Shown in pieces: positions 41,367 through 48,770 of a stretch of 55,190 nt of DNA (its first letter is position 1; each line of letters begins with the position of its first letter). Under the pieces are notes generated by a model. The model was given only the letters and a program-made list of their open reading frames with translations, searched no databases and was not told the DNA's origin. Position numbers and translations under genes: made by a program. This stretch comes from Bacilli bacterium (GTDB lineage: Bacteria > Bacillota_I > Bacilli_A > RF39 > UBA660), in the NCBI GenBank assembly GCA_016295795.1, contig JAEDKN010000005.1:1-55190 (forward strand), written 5' to 3'.

Positions 41367-41960
41367 ATGAATTATGGATATGCAAGAGTTAGTACAATAA
41401 AGCAAGGTCGTGGAAATTCTTTAGAAGAACAATTATCTGAATTATTTTCTTCAGGTTGTGATGAAGTCATAGAAGAAAAGTTTTCAGGAAAAACTAACGA
41501 TAGACCACAATTAAAATTATTATTGGATAAGTTGAAAGAAGGAGATACTTTCACAGTTACTAAACTAGACAGATTTGCTAGGAGCTTAATAGATGGAACT
41601 AAATTAGTACAAGAATTACTTGATAGAGGAATAAAGATAAATATATTAAATATAGGGGTAATGGATAATACGCCAGCTAGTAAATTAATAAGAAATATAT
41701 TTTTATCTTTTGCTGAATTTGAAAGAGATATGATTTTAGAAAGAACAAGGGAAGGTAAGGAGATAGCAAAGACAAAAGCTGGGTATAAGGAGGGTAGACC
41801 TAAAAAGTTTACTAAAGATCAAATAGACTTAGCTTTATCTATGTTGTCTGTAAATGGTGGAGATAAAAGTTATAATGAGGTTGAGAGATTAATAGGTATT
41901 AGTGTAAGTACATTAAAGAGAGAAAATAATAAACGTAAGTTAGAAAAAATAAATAATTAG
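41367..41960 (+). CDS. Serine recombinase (plasmid resolvase)
   Basis: 197 aa. The catalytic Ser is in NYGYARVSTIKQ, and the DRFARS motif is in KLDRFARSLIDG. FLSFAEFERDMILERTREG is the E-helix region and KEGRPKKFTKDQIDLAL...YNEVERLIGISVSTLKR is the C-terminal HTH. It should resolve plasmid multimers at the adjacent res site. GGAGG precedes the ATG. Confidence 0.95.
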   Translation: MNYGYARVSTIKQGRGNSLEEQLSELFSSGCDEVIEEKFSGKTNDRPQLKLLLDKLKEGDTFTVTKLDRFARSLIDGTKLVQELLDRGIKINILNIGVMDNTPASKLIRNIFLSFAEFERDMILERTREGKEIAKTKAGYKEGRPKKFTKDQIDLALSMLSVNGGDKSYNEVERLIGISVSTLKRENNKRKLEKINN

Positions 41961-41967
41961 TATAAAT

Positions 41968-41996
41968 AAGAAAGTGTTCCTCGGGAACACTTTCTT
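41968..41996 (+). repeat. GTGTTCC hairpin, copy g
   Basis: GTGTTCCTCGGGAACAC core with AAGAAA/TTTCTT extension, closing the resolvase gene. Confidence 0.7.
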
Positions 41997-42018
41997 ATTA
42001 TTATTCTTTACATATATA

Positions 42019-42132
42019 TCAAAAGTCATCATAAGATATAAAATCTTGTGGTGTATTGGAGAATTCATAAATGCAATAAATTACTCCAATAATTGTCGGA
42101 ATGAGCAATAATGATAATAAAATAAACCTCAT
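42019..42132 (-). CDS. Small single-span membrane peptide on the minus strand
   Basis: 37 aa: MRFILLSLLLIPTIIGVIYC, then IYEFSNTPQDFISYDDF. On its strand AAAGGAGG lies 8-15 bases before the ATG, an ideal RBS, which is why this short frame is preferred over the longer reading upstream. One membrane helix and an acidic tail. It is the only minus-strand gene in this half of the plasmid. It could be a type I-like toxin or a small membrane regulator; no antitoxin RNA is evident. Confidence 0.5.
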   Translation of the reverse strand: MRFILLSLLLIPTIIGVIYCIYEFSNTPQDFISYDDF

Positions 42133-42320
42133 AAATGAATCCTCCTTTGGAAGTAAATAAAAGTATTGAAATCTATGATTAAATTTTATCGCAGTAAACA
42201 TTTACAAAATAGTCTATAATTTGACAAGGATTTTTGGTATAATAGATATTGTGGTTAAAAATTATATTAAATTTTTATTTATTAAGCAAATATATTTAGA
42301 ATAATAATTAAACTAAAATA

Positions 42321-42350
42321 AAAAGGTGTTCCTGGGGAACACCTTTTTTT
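42321..42350 (+). repeat. GTGTTCC hairpin, copy h
   Basis: GTGTTCCTGGGGAACAC with AAAAAG/CTTTTTTT extension, a strong terminator. Confidence 0.75.
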
Positions 42351-42399
42351 ATTTTCCATTCAATTTATAGCAAAACAAAACTAAATACACGTTAAATTT

Positions 42400-42520
42400 A
42401 ATTAATATACTAATATTTATTAATAGCATATTATAAACACAAATATACTATTAATATACTAATTTATTTTAGTATATTAATTTTATAAAATAGTATATTA
42501 TTCTTACAAATGGTGGTATA
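42400..42520. repeat. Cluster of ATATACTA repeats before the coiled-coil gene
   Basis: Five copies of (A)ATATACTA or its complement (TAGTATAT) lie in both orientations within ~100 bp, ending at a TATAAT just before the gene at 42556. It looks like an operator or centromere-like array for that gene's DNA-binding product. Confidence 0.55.
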
Positions 42521-42555
42521 ATATAAGTATAGATAAAAATATTGGAGGATTTATG

Positions 42556-43506
42556 ATGAAAGAAGAAAATATAAAAGAAAAAAAGAAACAAAAAGCACCA
42601 TTAGGAATTAGACCTGATGATTATATTGATATAAAATTTAGAGAACTTGTTGAGAAAGAAGGAATATCTCAAACTAAATTATTTGAAAGAATGTTTTGGG
42701 AGTTTACCAGGAACTCTAAAGATGCATTAAAACTACAAGCATTAGATTGTAGTGTTGAGTTGCAATCTATTAGTGGAGCTTCAGCAACATTGGTAAAAGC
42801 TATTGAAAAAATTGTTAATAAGGCTCAACTTGAACTTATGTCTAAAAATAGAGAAGTTGAAAATATTAAAGAAGCTTCAGATAAAAAGATTGAATTAGCT
42901 AATATTGAATTAGCTAATAGGGTTAAGGAATTAGAATTAAAAAATAAAGATCTCGAAGAGCAGCTAAAAAATTCTAATGCTATTGTTACTGGATTTAATA
43001 CAGTAAAAGGTGAACTGGATTCAAAAATAGAAAACCTTAATAAAACTGTAATTGAATTAAATAATGATATAAAAGAAAAGGATAAGATTATACAAGATAA
43101 AAATAAGGAAATTATCAATAGTTCTAAGACTATTGATAATATGGAAAAAGAAATAGCATTAATAAAAGAGCAGAAAGTAATTTTAGAAGGGAAAAATGCA
43201 AGTTTACAAGTTAATGTTGAAATGCTACAAGGAACTATTAATACTTTTAATTCCATAAAGAAAACTGAAATTGAAGCTATTAAAGATAATGAAGCTACAA
43301 TAAATCAATTAAAGATAGATAAGTTAAAAGCTGAATTTGAAAATGAAATATCAAAACTTAATAATAATATAGTATCTTTAGAAAAAGATATTGAATTAAA
43401 AGAATCTGAATTGAAATCATTAAAGAATGTAATATCTTCTAAAGATTTAGAAATAAAAACTTTAATTAAAGAGAATAAACAATCTAAAAAAACAAGTAAT
43501 AAATAG
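42556..43506 (+). CDS. KfrA-like DNA-binding coiled-coil protein
   Basis: 316 aa from ATG42556 (GGAGG seven bases before). The N-terminal ~60 residues (LGIRPDDYIDIKFRELVEKE, GISQTKLFERMFWEF) look like a small DNA-binding domain. From ~90 to the end the protein is one continuous coiled coil with heptad Leu/Ile. This layout is that of KfrA-type plasmid proteins, which bind repeats upstream of their own gene and help organise plasmid DNA. The repeat array just upstream fits. Family assignment is by architecture only. Confidence 0.5.
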   Translation: MKEENIKEKKKQKAPLGIRPDDYIDIKFRELVEKEGISQTKLFERMFWEFTRNSKDALKLQALDCSVELQSISGASATLVKAIEKIVNKAQLELMSKNREVENIKEASDKKIELANIELANRVKELELKNKDLEEQLKNSNAIVTGFNTVKGELDSKIENLNKTVIELNNDIKEKDKIIQDKNKEIINSSKTIDNMEKEIALIKEQKVILEGKNASLQVNVEMLQGTINTFNSIKKTEIEAIKDNEATINQLKIDKLKAEFENEISKLNNNIVSLEKDIELKESELKSLKNVISSKDLEIKTLIKENKQSKKTSNK

Positions 43507-43563
43507 AATGAATATATCCTCCTATTTATTGAAAGTAAATTAAAGTTATTGAGGTGAGAAAGT

Positions 43564-44769
43564 ATGAGATATAGAAAAGTTGTTTTAGACTTTGAAACTA
43601 CTGGTTTAAGTTCTAAATATGATGAAATATTACAAGTAAGTGCCATAGATCAGGACGGAAATGTTTTAATAAATGAGTATTGTAAGCCTAAAAATATTAG
43701 CACCTGGGAAGAAGCAGAAGAAATACATGGTATTAGTCCAACTATGGTTTTAGATAAAAAGCCTTTTGAAGATTATGTGAAAATTTTAAGTGATATATTA
43801 ACTAATGCTACTGAAATTATTATTTATAATGCAGAGTTTGAAGTAGGCTTTTTAAAGAAATATGGTGTTGAGTTCAATAATAATATTTATGATTTGATGT
43901 TAGAATTTGCTGAAATATATGGTCAATGGAATGAATATTATGGTAACTATACTTGGAAGTCTTTAGATGATTGTTGCTTGTATTATGGTTATTATTTAGA
44001 TAATGCTCACAATAGTTTAGAAGATTGTAAAGCAACTTTATACTGTTATAACAAAGTAATAAATAAAGAAAATAGATATGATGCAAAAGAATATGTCGGA
44101 AAAACAGTTAAAGAATTTTTAGATCAACTATGGGTAAAGGTTAATAATAATTCTATAAAGTTAAGGGTTTATCCTATTGGAGCAAAAAGAATTAAAGGTT
44201 ATTTTTATGGTGAAATTAAAACTTATGATGATTTTAAATACCAGGAATTATTAGAGTGTAAAATACATGATATATCCTATAATTCCCCTAAATCTTTTTC
44301 TATTTATGTTGATAGTTTTTTACAAGGTGATTATGATTTACTACAAAAAGAAGTAGAAAAATTAAAGAAACAAAACTCTGAATTAGAAGAAGAAACTAAG
44401 AAATTAAGAAATGCTAGATATGAAAATTATAAGTTATATACAGAAGCAAATGAGAAGGTTGTTAAATTAGAGAAAAAAATAAATAAGATGAAGGAAAAAC
44501 TAGGTTTAGTATTGAAGGAAAAAAAGAAAGTACCAGTTTTTAATAGTTATGGTTTCTATACTGCTGAATATTGCAGAACTACTAAAAAGCCGATGATCCA
44601 GCCAAGTGAATATAGAGCATTTAAAGATGTTTTATTATCTCAAACTAGATGTAAAGAAATTAAGGAGCCAGTTCGTGATGGTGAAGAAATTTATGCTTTT
44701 CTTAGGGTAAGAAATGGTTATTGTGCTTTGTATTATAGAAATGTTAAGGGTGGTAATAAAGATGATTAA
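43564..44769 (+). CDS. DnaQ-like DEDDh 3'-5' exonuclease with coiled-coil extension
   Basis: 401 aa. Exo I: VLDFETTGLSS; Exo II: IIIYNAEFEVGFL (Glu in place of the usual Asp); Exo III: AHNSLEDCKATLY with His and Asp. Residues ~265-310 are a coiled coil, and a small C-terminal domain (VFNSYGFYTAEYCRTTKKPM) follows. It is a stand-alone nuclease rather than a polymerase subunit. GAGGTG precedes the ATG. It overlaps the next gene by 8 bp. Confidence 0.85.
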   Translation: MRYRKVVLDFETTGLSSKYDEILQVSAIDQDGNVLINEYCKPKNISTWEEAEEIHGISPTMVLDKKPFEDYVKILSDILTNATEIIIYNAEFEVGFLKKYGVEFNNNIYDLMLEFAEIYGQWNEYYGNYTWKSLDDCCLYYGYYLDNAHNSLEDCKATLYCYNKVINKENRYDAKEYVGKTVKEFLDQLWVKVNNNSIKLRVYPIGAKRIKGYFYGEIKTYDDFKYQELLECKIHDISYNSPKSFSIYVDSFLQGDYDLLQKEVEKLKKQNSELEEETKKLRNARYENYKLYTEANEKVVKLEKKINKMKEKLGLVLKEKKKVPVFNSYGFYTAEYCRTTKKPMIQPSEYRAFKDVLLSQTRCKEIKEPVRDGEEIYAFLRVRNGYCALYYRNVKGGNKDD

Positions 44770-44938
44770 AATTAGATTAACTTATGCTGATGATGAAGAA
44801 AAAGATATTGCTATAGAAAAAATTAAAGAGAATTTTGAAGTTTTAAATATAAGTAGAGAATATAAAGGGCGTGGAAGTAGTCAATATTCTAATGTTTATA
44901 TTGATGCAAATATCATAGAGAAAATATCTAATAAATAA
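44762..44938 (+). CDS. DUF3970-like small protein
   Basis: 58 aa: MIKIRLTYADDEEKDIAIEK, then NISREYKGRGSSQYSNVYID. The KGRG-S-YSN-Y-D ending is the mark of DUF3970, small proteins of Firmicute phages and plasmids with unknown role. ATG44762 lies inside the end of the exonuclease gene, which indicates coupling. Confidence 0.75.
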   Translation: MIKIRLTYADDEEKDIAIEKIKENFEVLNISREYKGRGSSQYSNVYIDANIIEKISNK

Positions 44939-44949
44939 AGGGGGAAAAT

Positions 44950-45246
44950 ATGTTTAAGAAAAAAAATAAAATAGAGAATAGTAACCCATCAATTATAGAT
45001 AGTGAAAATTTAATAATAGGTTCAACTTTTTCAGGGAAAATGCCAATGATTATTAATGGATTAGATTTATATTATTTAATATTGCTACTTCAAGGCAAAC
45101 AAATAACCATTATAGAATTAGGTAACAAAACATTATATGAAGGTAATGCAAGTGATTGTAATTATAAAAGAGTGGAATATGAAGTAATAAAGTTTGAAAA
45201 GATACATTATGATAACAGTTATACGATAACAGTAAGAAAAGTTTAA
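44950..45246 (+). CDS. Unknown small protein
   Basis: 98 aa, starting MFKKKNKIENSNPSIIDSEN, with a hydrophobic stretch GLDLYYLILLLQGKQITIIE too polar to be a firm membrane span. AAAGGGGG precedes the ATG. No family recognised. Confidence 0.5.
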   Translation: MFKKKNKIENSNPSIIDSENLIIGSTFSGKMPMIINGLDLYYLILLLQGKQITIIELGNKTLYEGNASDCNYKRVEYEVIKFEKIHYDNSYTITVRKV

Positions 45247-45274
45247 TGCAAAATTCAAATATAATAAGCAAATT

Positions 45275-45634
45275 GGCACTATTTCCATCACCCACTTAAA
45301 ACGCTTCAATAAGCTAATATATTCTATTACTTTACATTGTTCCATCTACCGAGCGACCAATGTAAAGCAAAGAATATCTAAGCTTCTTTTTGCTATAATC
45401 GGGTCCCGATGGAGTGCATCCAAATAAGTGAGAAGTCCTTTAAGGGACTTCTTTTTTTATCTTGTTTTTTTGAAGCACTAGCCTATCATATTTCCGTTCA
45501 AGTTGTAAAGCCATTCCATAAAATTTTTTGTCGGCCAACTGGATCTGCAGTTAGCAGCCAAAAATTTTTCTTCCATTTTCCTTTACAACTCACTTCAATA
45601 TGTAGTCTTAGGCTCAACAAAAAAACAACAACAC
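45275..45634 (+). promoter_or_regulatory. Structured repeat, copy 1: candidate single-strand (Frpo-like) promoter
   Basis: A 360-bp non-coding element repeated in full at 50037-50396 and in its second half at 51311-51525. The first half folds around the loop TTCCATCTACCGAGCGAC. Its stem TTTACATTG/CAATGTAAAG is replaced in copy 2 by CTTAGCTTG/CAAGCTAAAG, so pairing is conserved while sequence is not. A terminator (45430-45459) ends it. The second half (45479-45614) is one long imperfect hairpin with arms AGCCTA/TAGGCT and TTGTAAAG/CTTTACAA. An unstructured A/C-rich leader then leads into the gene at 45682. Position left of oriT suggests a leading-region ssDNA promoter. Confidence 0.6.
45430..45459 (+). 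terminator. Terminator inside structured repeat copy 1
   Basis: AGAAGTCC/GGGACTTCT stem with seven T. Confidence 0.8.
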
Positions 45635-45681
45635 GACGGTAGGAGTGCTAATTTAAAGTTTATATTTTAGGAGTTGATAGT

Positions 45682-45900
45682 ATGTGCCAATACAAAATTT
45701 TCTTATCTGCTACTGATAAAGAAATAGCTGATAAATCAAAAATGAGAGTTGACCTTTTGGGGAATATGAAAATTAAAGATATTGAAGAATTAAAAGATTT
45801 TAAGATTTTATATGTTTCCCAAGGGCATGAAGATTTAGTATCTATCAAAGGTAAAGAAGTACCTCGTAAAGTTAGATATATACAGATTTTCAAAAGATAA
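45682..45900 (+). CDS. Small protein, weakly CooT-like
   Basis: 72 aa: MCQYKIFLSATDKEIADKSK...VDLLGNMKIKDIEELKDF. The MCxxxxFL start and small-barrel strand pattern recall CooT-type proteins, but similarity is weak. AGGAG precedes the ATG. First gene behind structured repeat copy 1, so possibly an early-expressed gene in recipients. Confidence 0.45.
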   Translation: MCQYKIFLSATDKEIADKSKMRVDLLGNMKIKDIEELKDFKILYVSQGHEDLVSIKGKEVPRKVRYIQIFKR

Positions 45901-45926
45901 TAACTAATTTGAAAGGGGGTGATTTG

Positions 45927-46046
45927 GTGAAAAAAAAGCAAAAAAAGAAGAACAAAATCGGAACTGACAAATTAATAATTCTCTTAACTTCCTTGCTAAA
46001 TTTAGTTATAGCAATTATTAATTTAATCAAACTACTTATAAAGTAG
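45927..46046 (+). CDS. Small membrane peptide 1
   Basis: 39 aa, GTG start with GGGGGTG nine bases before. A lysine-rich head (KKKQKKKNKIGTDK) and one membrane helix (LIILLTSLLNLVIAIINLIK). It is paired with a similar peptide 86 bp downstream. Such peptides resemble type I toxins or small holin-like proteins; function not shown. Confidence 0.5.
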   Translation: MKKKQKKKNKIGTDKLIILLTSLLNLVIAIINLIKLLIK

Positions 46047-46055
46047 GCTAGTCAA

Positions 46056-46078
46056 TGGAGGGTTTACCCCCCTCCTGT
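46056..46078 (+). terminator. GC-rich hairpin between the two membrane peptides
   Basis: TGGAGGG/CCCTCC stem, the most GC-rich spot of the region, with only a weak T tail. Confidence 0.45.
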
Positions 46079-46132
46079 TCCAAAATCATTCTTCTTTAAT
46101 GATAACAAATTATTAAGGAGGTATCAATAAAA

Positions 46133-46228
46133 ATGACAGAAAAAAAATTAAATATTGCTTCAATAATAATAGTTATATTAAACCTACTAGTTACCATAGC
46201 AACATCATTTGTTCTAATTTTTAGATAA
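46133..46228 (+). CDS. Small membrane peptide 2
   Basis: 31 aa: MTEKKLNIASIIIVILNLLV then TIATSFVLIFR. AAGGAGG precedes the ATG. One membrane helix, same build as the peptide at 45927. Confidence 0.5.
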   Translation: MTEKKLNIASIIIVILNLLVTIATSFVLIFR

Positions 46229-46237
46229 GTCAAAAGG

Positions 46238-46254
46238 TGTCCCCAAAGGACACC
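46238..46254 (+). repeat. 17-nt hairpin, copy i (GTGTCC form)
   Basis: GTGTCCCCAAAGGACAC (one extra pair outside). T-to-C in the left arm is matched by A-to-G in the right arm, as in copy j. Confidence 0.65.
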
Positions 46255-46316
46255 TACCAATAACAAATATAACGAGATTTTAAATAAATATTAATTAGAA
46301 AATGGAGGAATTAATT

Positions 46317-47069
46317 ATGAAAAAAGTATCAATTTTTAATATAAAAGGTGGAGTTGCAAAAACAACTTCTACAGCTAATTTAGGGGCTTGTTTAAGCCAA
46401 CAAGGTAAAAAAGTATTATTAGTAGACCTAGACTCTCAAAGCAACCTTACAAAGCTATTTAAGACATATAGTATTGAAGATTTATCTATATCAGATGTTT
46501 TATTAGATAAGAACCTAGATATACATAAAGCAATTAAGAGAACTGATTTTGAAAACTTAGATATAATATCCGCAAATATAAATTTAACTTTTACTGAAAG
46601 AAATATTCTTCTTGATGAAACTAGAAGTCAACAAGATAGATTAGTTATAGCTCTTTCTCAAATAAATGATGAATATGATTATTGTTTAATAGATTGTCCT
46701 CCAAGCTTAAATATAATTACTGTTAATGCTCTTTGTGCAAGTGATGAAGTATTTGTACCAATTAAAATTGATAAATTCGCATTAGATGGACTTGAATATC
46801 TATTAGATAGAATTAGTGAAATTAAAGAAAATTTTAATTCTAATCTTAACTTTAAAGGGTGCTTTATTACAATGGATACGGCAACAACAGTAAATAAGGT
46901 TATAAAGCAAGAACTAAAAAAATTATTAGGTGATAAGATGTTTGATACTACAATAAAACAAAATGTAAAAGTAATAGAAAGTACATTTGATGAATGTCCT
47001 GTAGTATTTAGTAATAAAAAAGCTAGGGCAAGTATTAATTATAGAGATTTATGTAAAGAAGTATTTTAA
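46317..47069 (+). CDS. parA: ParA-family partition ATPase
   Basis: 250 aa from ATG46317 (GGAGG nine bases before; the upstream in-frame ATG has no RBS). Deviant Walker A KGGVAKTTSTANLG with the signature lysine, second motif VLLVDLDSQSNLT, and DYCLIDCPPSLN. There is no N-terminal HTH, so it is a type Ib/Soj-like ATPase. It works with the ParB gene downstream. It is the plasmid's second partition system beside ParMRC. Confidence 0.95.
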   Translation: MKKVSIFNIKGGVAKTTSTANLGACLSQQGKKVLLVDLDSQSNLTKLFKTYSIEDLSISDVLLDKNLDIHKAIKRTDFENLDIISANINLTFTERNILLDETRSQQDRLVIALSQINDEYDYCLIDCPPSLNIITVNALCASDEVFVPIKIDKFALDGLEYLLDRISEIKENFNSNLNFKGCFITMDTATTVNKVIKQELKKLLGDKMFDTTIKQNVKVIESTFDECPVVFSNKKARASINYRDLCKEVF

Positions 47070-47077
47070 AAATGTAG

Positions 47078-47094
47078 GTGTCCCTTGGGGACAC
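47078..47094 (+). repeat. 17-nt hairpin, copy j (GTGTCC form)
   Basis: GTGTCCCTTGGGGACAC between parA and parB. Copies i and j bracket parA and share the same compensated change, which sets them apart from the other nine. Confidence 0.65.
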
Positions 47095-47137
47095 CCCAAA
47101 ATAAAAAATAGGTAAATAAAGAAAGGTTGTTATAAAT

Positions 47138-48409
47138 ATGAGTAAGAAATTTTCAATAAGCGAAGGAATGTTAAATCAAGTATCACAAAATGTTAAGAAA
47201 GCTAATGAAATTGAAGCTAAAAATAACTTCAATGTTCAATATATAGATATAAAAGATATTGAAAGAAATAAGAAAAATTTCTATGAAATAGTAAATGTAG
47301 ATGAACTAGCAGAAGATATTAAAATGAATGGATTAAATCATAATTTAGTAGTTAGAAAATTAGATAATGGAAAATATGAGTTAATAAGTGGTGAAAGAAG
47401 ATATACTGCTCTTACACAATTGGTTGAACAAGGAAACGAAATATTTGCTTTAGTTCCTTGTAAAGTAATTGAAGCTAATGACATAGATAGTGAAATAATT
47501 CTTATTCAAGCTAATGCTCAAACTAGAGAGTTAACAGAAATAGAAAAGCTTGAACAAGTAAAAAGGCTTACTGAACTATATAAAACTAAAAAGAAAAATG
47601 GTGAGAAAGTTCCAGGAAAGATAAGAGAAATAATTGCTAACGATTTGAAATTATCTCCAACACAAGTAGGAAGATATGAAAGAATAAATAAAAATCTTAT
47701 TCCAGAATTAAAAGAAATACTTGAAAATGGTAATTTAACTATTGCTAATGCAAGTGAATTTTCAAGTTTAAGTGAAGATAATCAAAAAGTTATCTTAGAA
47801 ATAATAAATAATAAAGTTGAAATTAGTAAGGAGGAAGCTACAGAGTTAAAAGTAAAGCTTAAGAAACTTGAACAAGAAAAAGCTGATGAACTTAAAAGGT
47901 TAGAAAATGAAAAGTTAGTTGAAATAAAAAAAATAGAAAATGAGAAAGCCGAAGCTCTTAGAAGTAAGAAACTTATAAGTGATGAAGTTTTAAGATTAAA
48001 AAGTGAATTAGATAAAAGTGAAAATAAATCGGAGGAAGAAATAAAGGAACTTGAAAATCAATTAAGAGAAGAACTTAAAAAAGATTTAGATAATAAATAT
48101 TTAGCAGAAATTGAAAATATAAAAAATGAAGCTAATTCTAATAAAGAAGAAAAGGAACGTTATAGAAAAGAATTAGAAGAAATGAAAGCAAAGTCTAAGG
48201 AGAATAAAGATAAATCTGATGAATTTAAAGAAAATTATAAATTAGTAGCAGATTTAAAAAGTGTGTATCAAGGTTTAGTGTCTATCCTTAAACAACATAG
48301 AAAAATGAAAGATAATAAAATTGTTATAACTGATGATATATTAGAACAACTTGACAAAACTATGATGGCTACTTCAATTCTTAGAACTTTGAAAGATGAA
48401 ATAAAATAA
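47138..48409 (+). CDS. parB: ParB-family centromere-binding protein with long coiled coil
   Basis: 423 aa. The ParB/Spo0J N-terminal domain has DIERNKKNFYEIVNVDELAE and the CTP-binding-type motif ISGERRYTAL. The HTH region is LKLSPTQVGRYERINKNL. Residues ~225-370 form a long charged coiled coil, much longer than usual, then a helical end. It loads at parS and stimulates ParA. AAAGGTTG precedes the ATG. Confidence 0.93.
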   Translation: MSKKFSISEGMLNQVSQNVKKANEIEAKNNFNVQYIDIKDIERNKKNFYEIVNVDELAEDIKMNGLNHNLVVRKLDNGKYELISGERRYTALTQLVEQGNEIFALVPCKVIEANDIDSEIILIQANAQTRELTEIEKLEQVKRLTELYKTKKKNGEKVPGKIREIIANDLKLSPTQVGRYERINKNLIPELKEILENGNLTIANASEFSSLSEDNQKVILEIINNKVEISKEEATELKVKLKKLEQEKADELKRLENEKLVEIKKIENEKAEALRSKKLISDEVLRLKSELDKSENKSEEEIKELENQLREELKKDLDNKYLAEIENIKNEANSNKEEKERYRKELEEMKAKSKENKDKSDEFKENYKLVADLKSVYQGLVSILKQHRKMKDNKIVITDDILEQLDKTMMATSILRTLKDEIK

Positions 48410-48416
48410 ATAAAAA

Positions 48417-48446
48417 TTCTGATGAAAGGATAACCTTTCATCAGAA
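48417..48446. terminator. Hairpin after parB
   Basis: TTCTGATGAAAGG/CCTTTCATCAGAA, a 13-bp perfect stem directly after the stop codon, with a weak T tail. Confidence 0.6.
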
Positions 48447-48455
48447 TTTAAAGAT

Positions 48456-48492
48456 TATAGTATTTATGTATAGTATTTATGTATAGTATTTA
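48456..48492. repeat. 13-bp tandem repeats beside the origin
   Basis: TATAGTATTTATG occurs twice in tandem, then TATAGTATTTA. AT-rich direct repeats next to iterons are typical of the DNA-unwinding part of an origin. Confidence 0.65.
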
Positions 48493-48536
48493 GAGTGTTC
48501 AAAGATGGCTATTTTAGTAAGTTGTGGAAGATAAAA

Positions 48537-48676
48537 CACTTCAAATTGATACTTAAAGCACATCAAATTGATACTCCCTCAATATAATACCACATCAAAT
48601 TGATACTGGGAAAATATAATACCACATCAAATTGATACTTAAACCACATCAAATTGATACCACATCAAATTGATAT
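48537..48676. promoter_or_regulatory. Iteron replication origin
   Basis: Six copies of CACATCAAATTGATAC (first CACT, last ending T) start at 48537, 48559, 48591, 48623, 48645 and 48661. The steps are 22, 32, 32, 22 and 16 bp. They lie in AT-rich DNA just before the Rep gene. Iterons bound by the Rep_3-type initiator define the origin and limit copy number. Each contains ATCAAATTGAT, itself palindromic. Confidence 0.9.
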
Positions 48677-48770
48677 CTTAAAACACAAAACACAACATTA
48701 ATATTGCAAATATGATGTTGTATATATATAATTATATTAATAAGTAAAATAATAGAAAGAGGTATAATAA

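Noticed and set aside
45409..45642. Plus-strand 77-aa frame over structured repeat copy 1
   Set aside because: The start is in a stem, there is no RBS, and the frame is not kept in copies 2 and 3; conservation follows RNA/DNA pairing instead.
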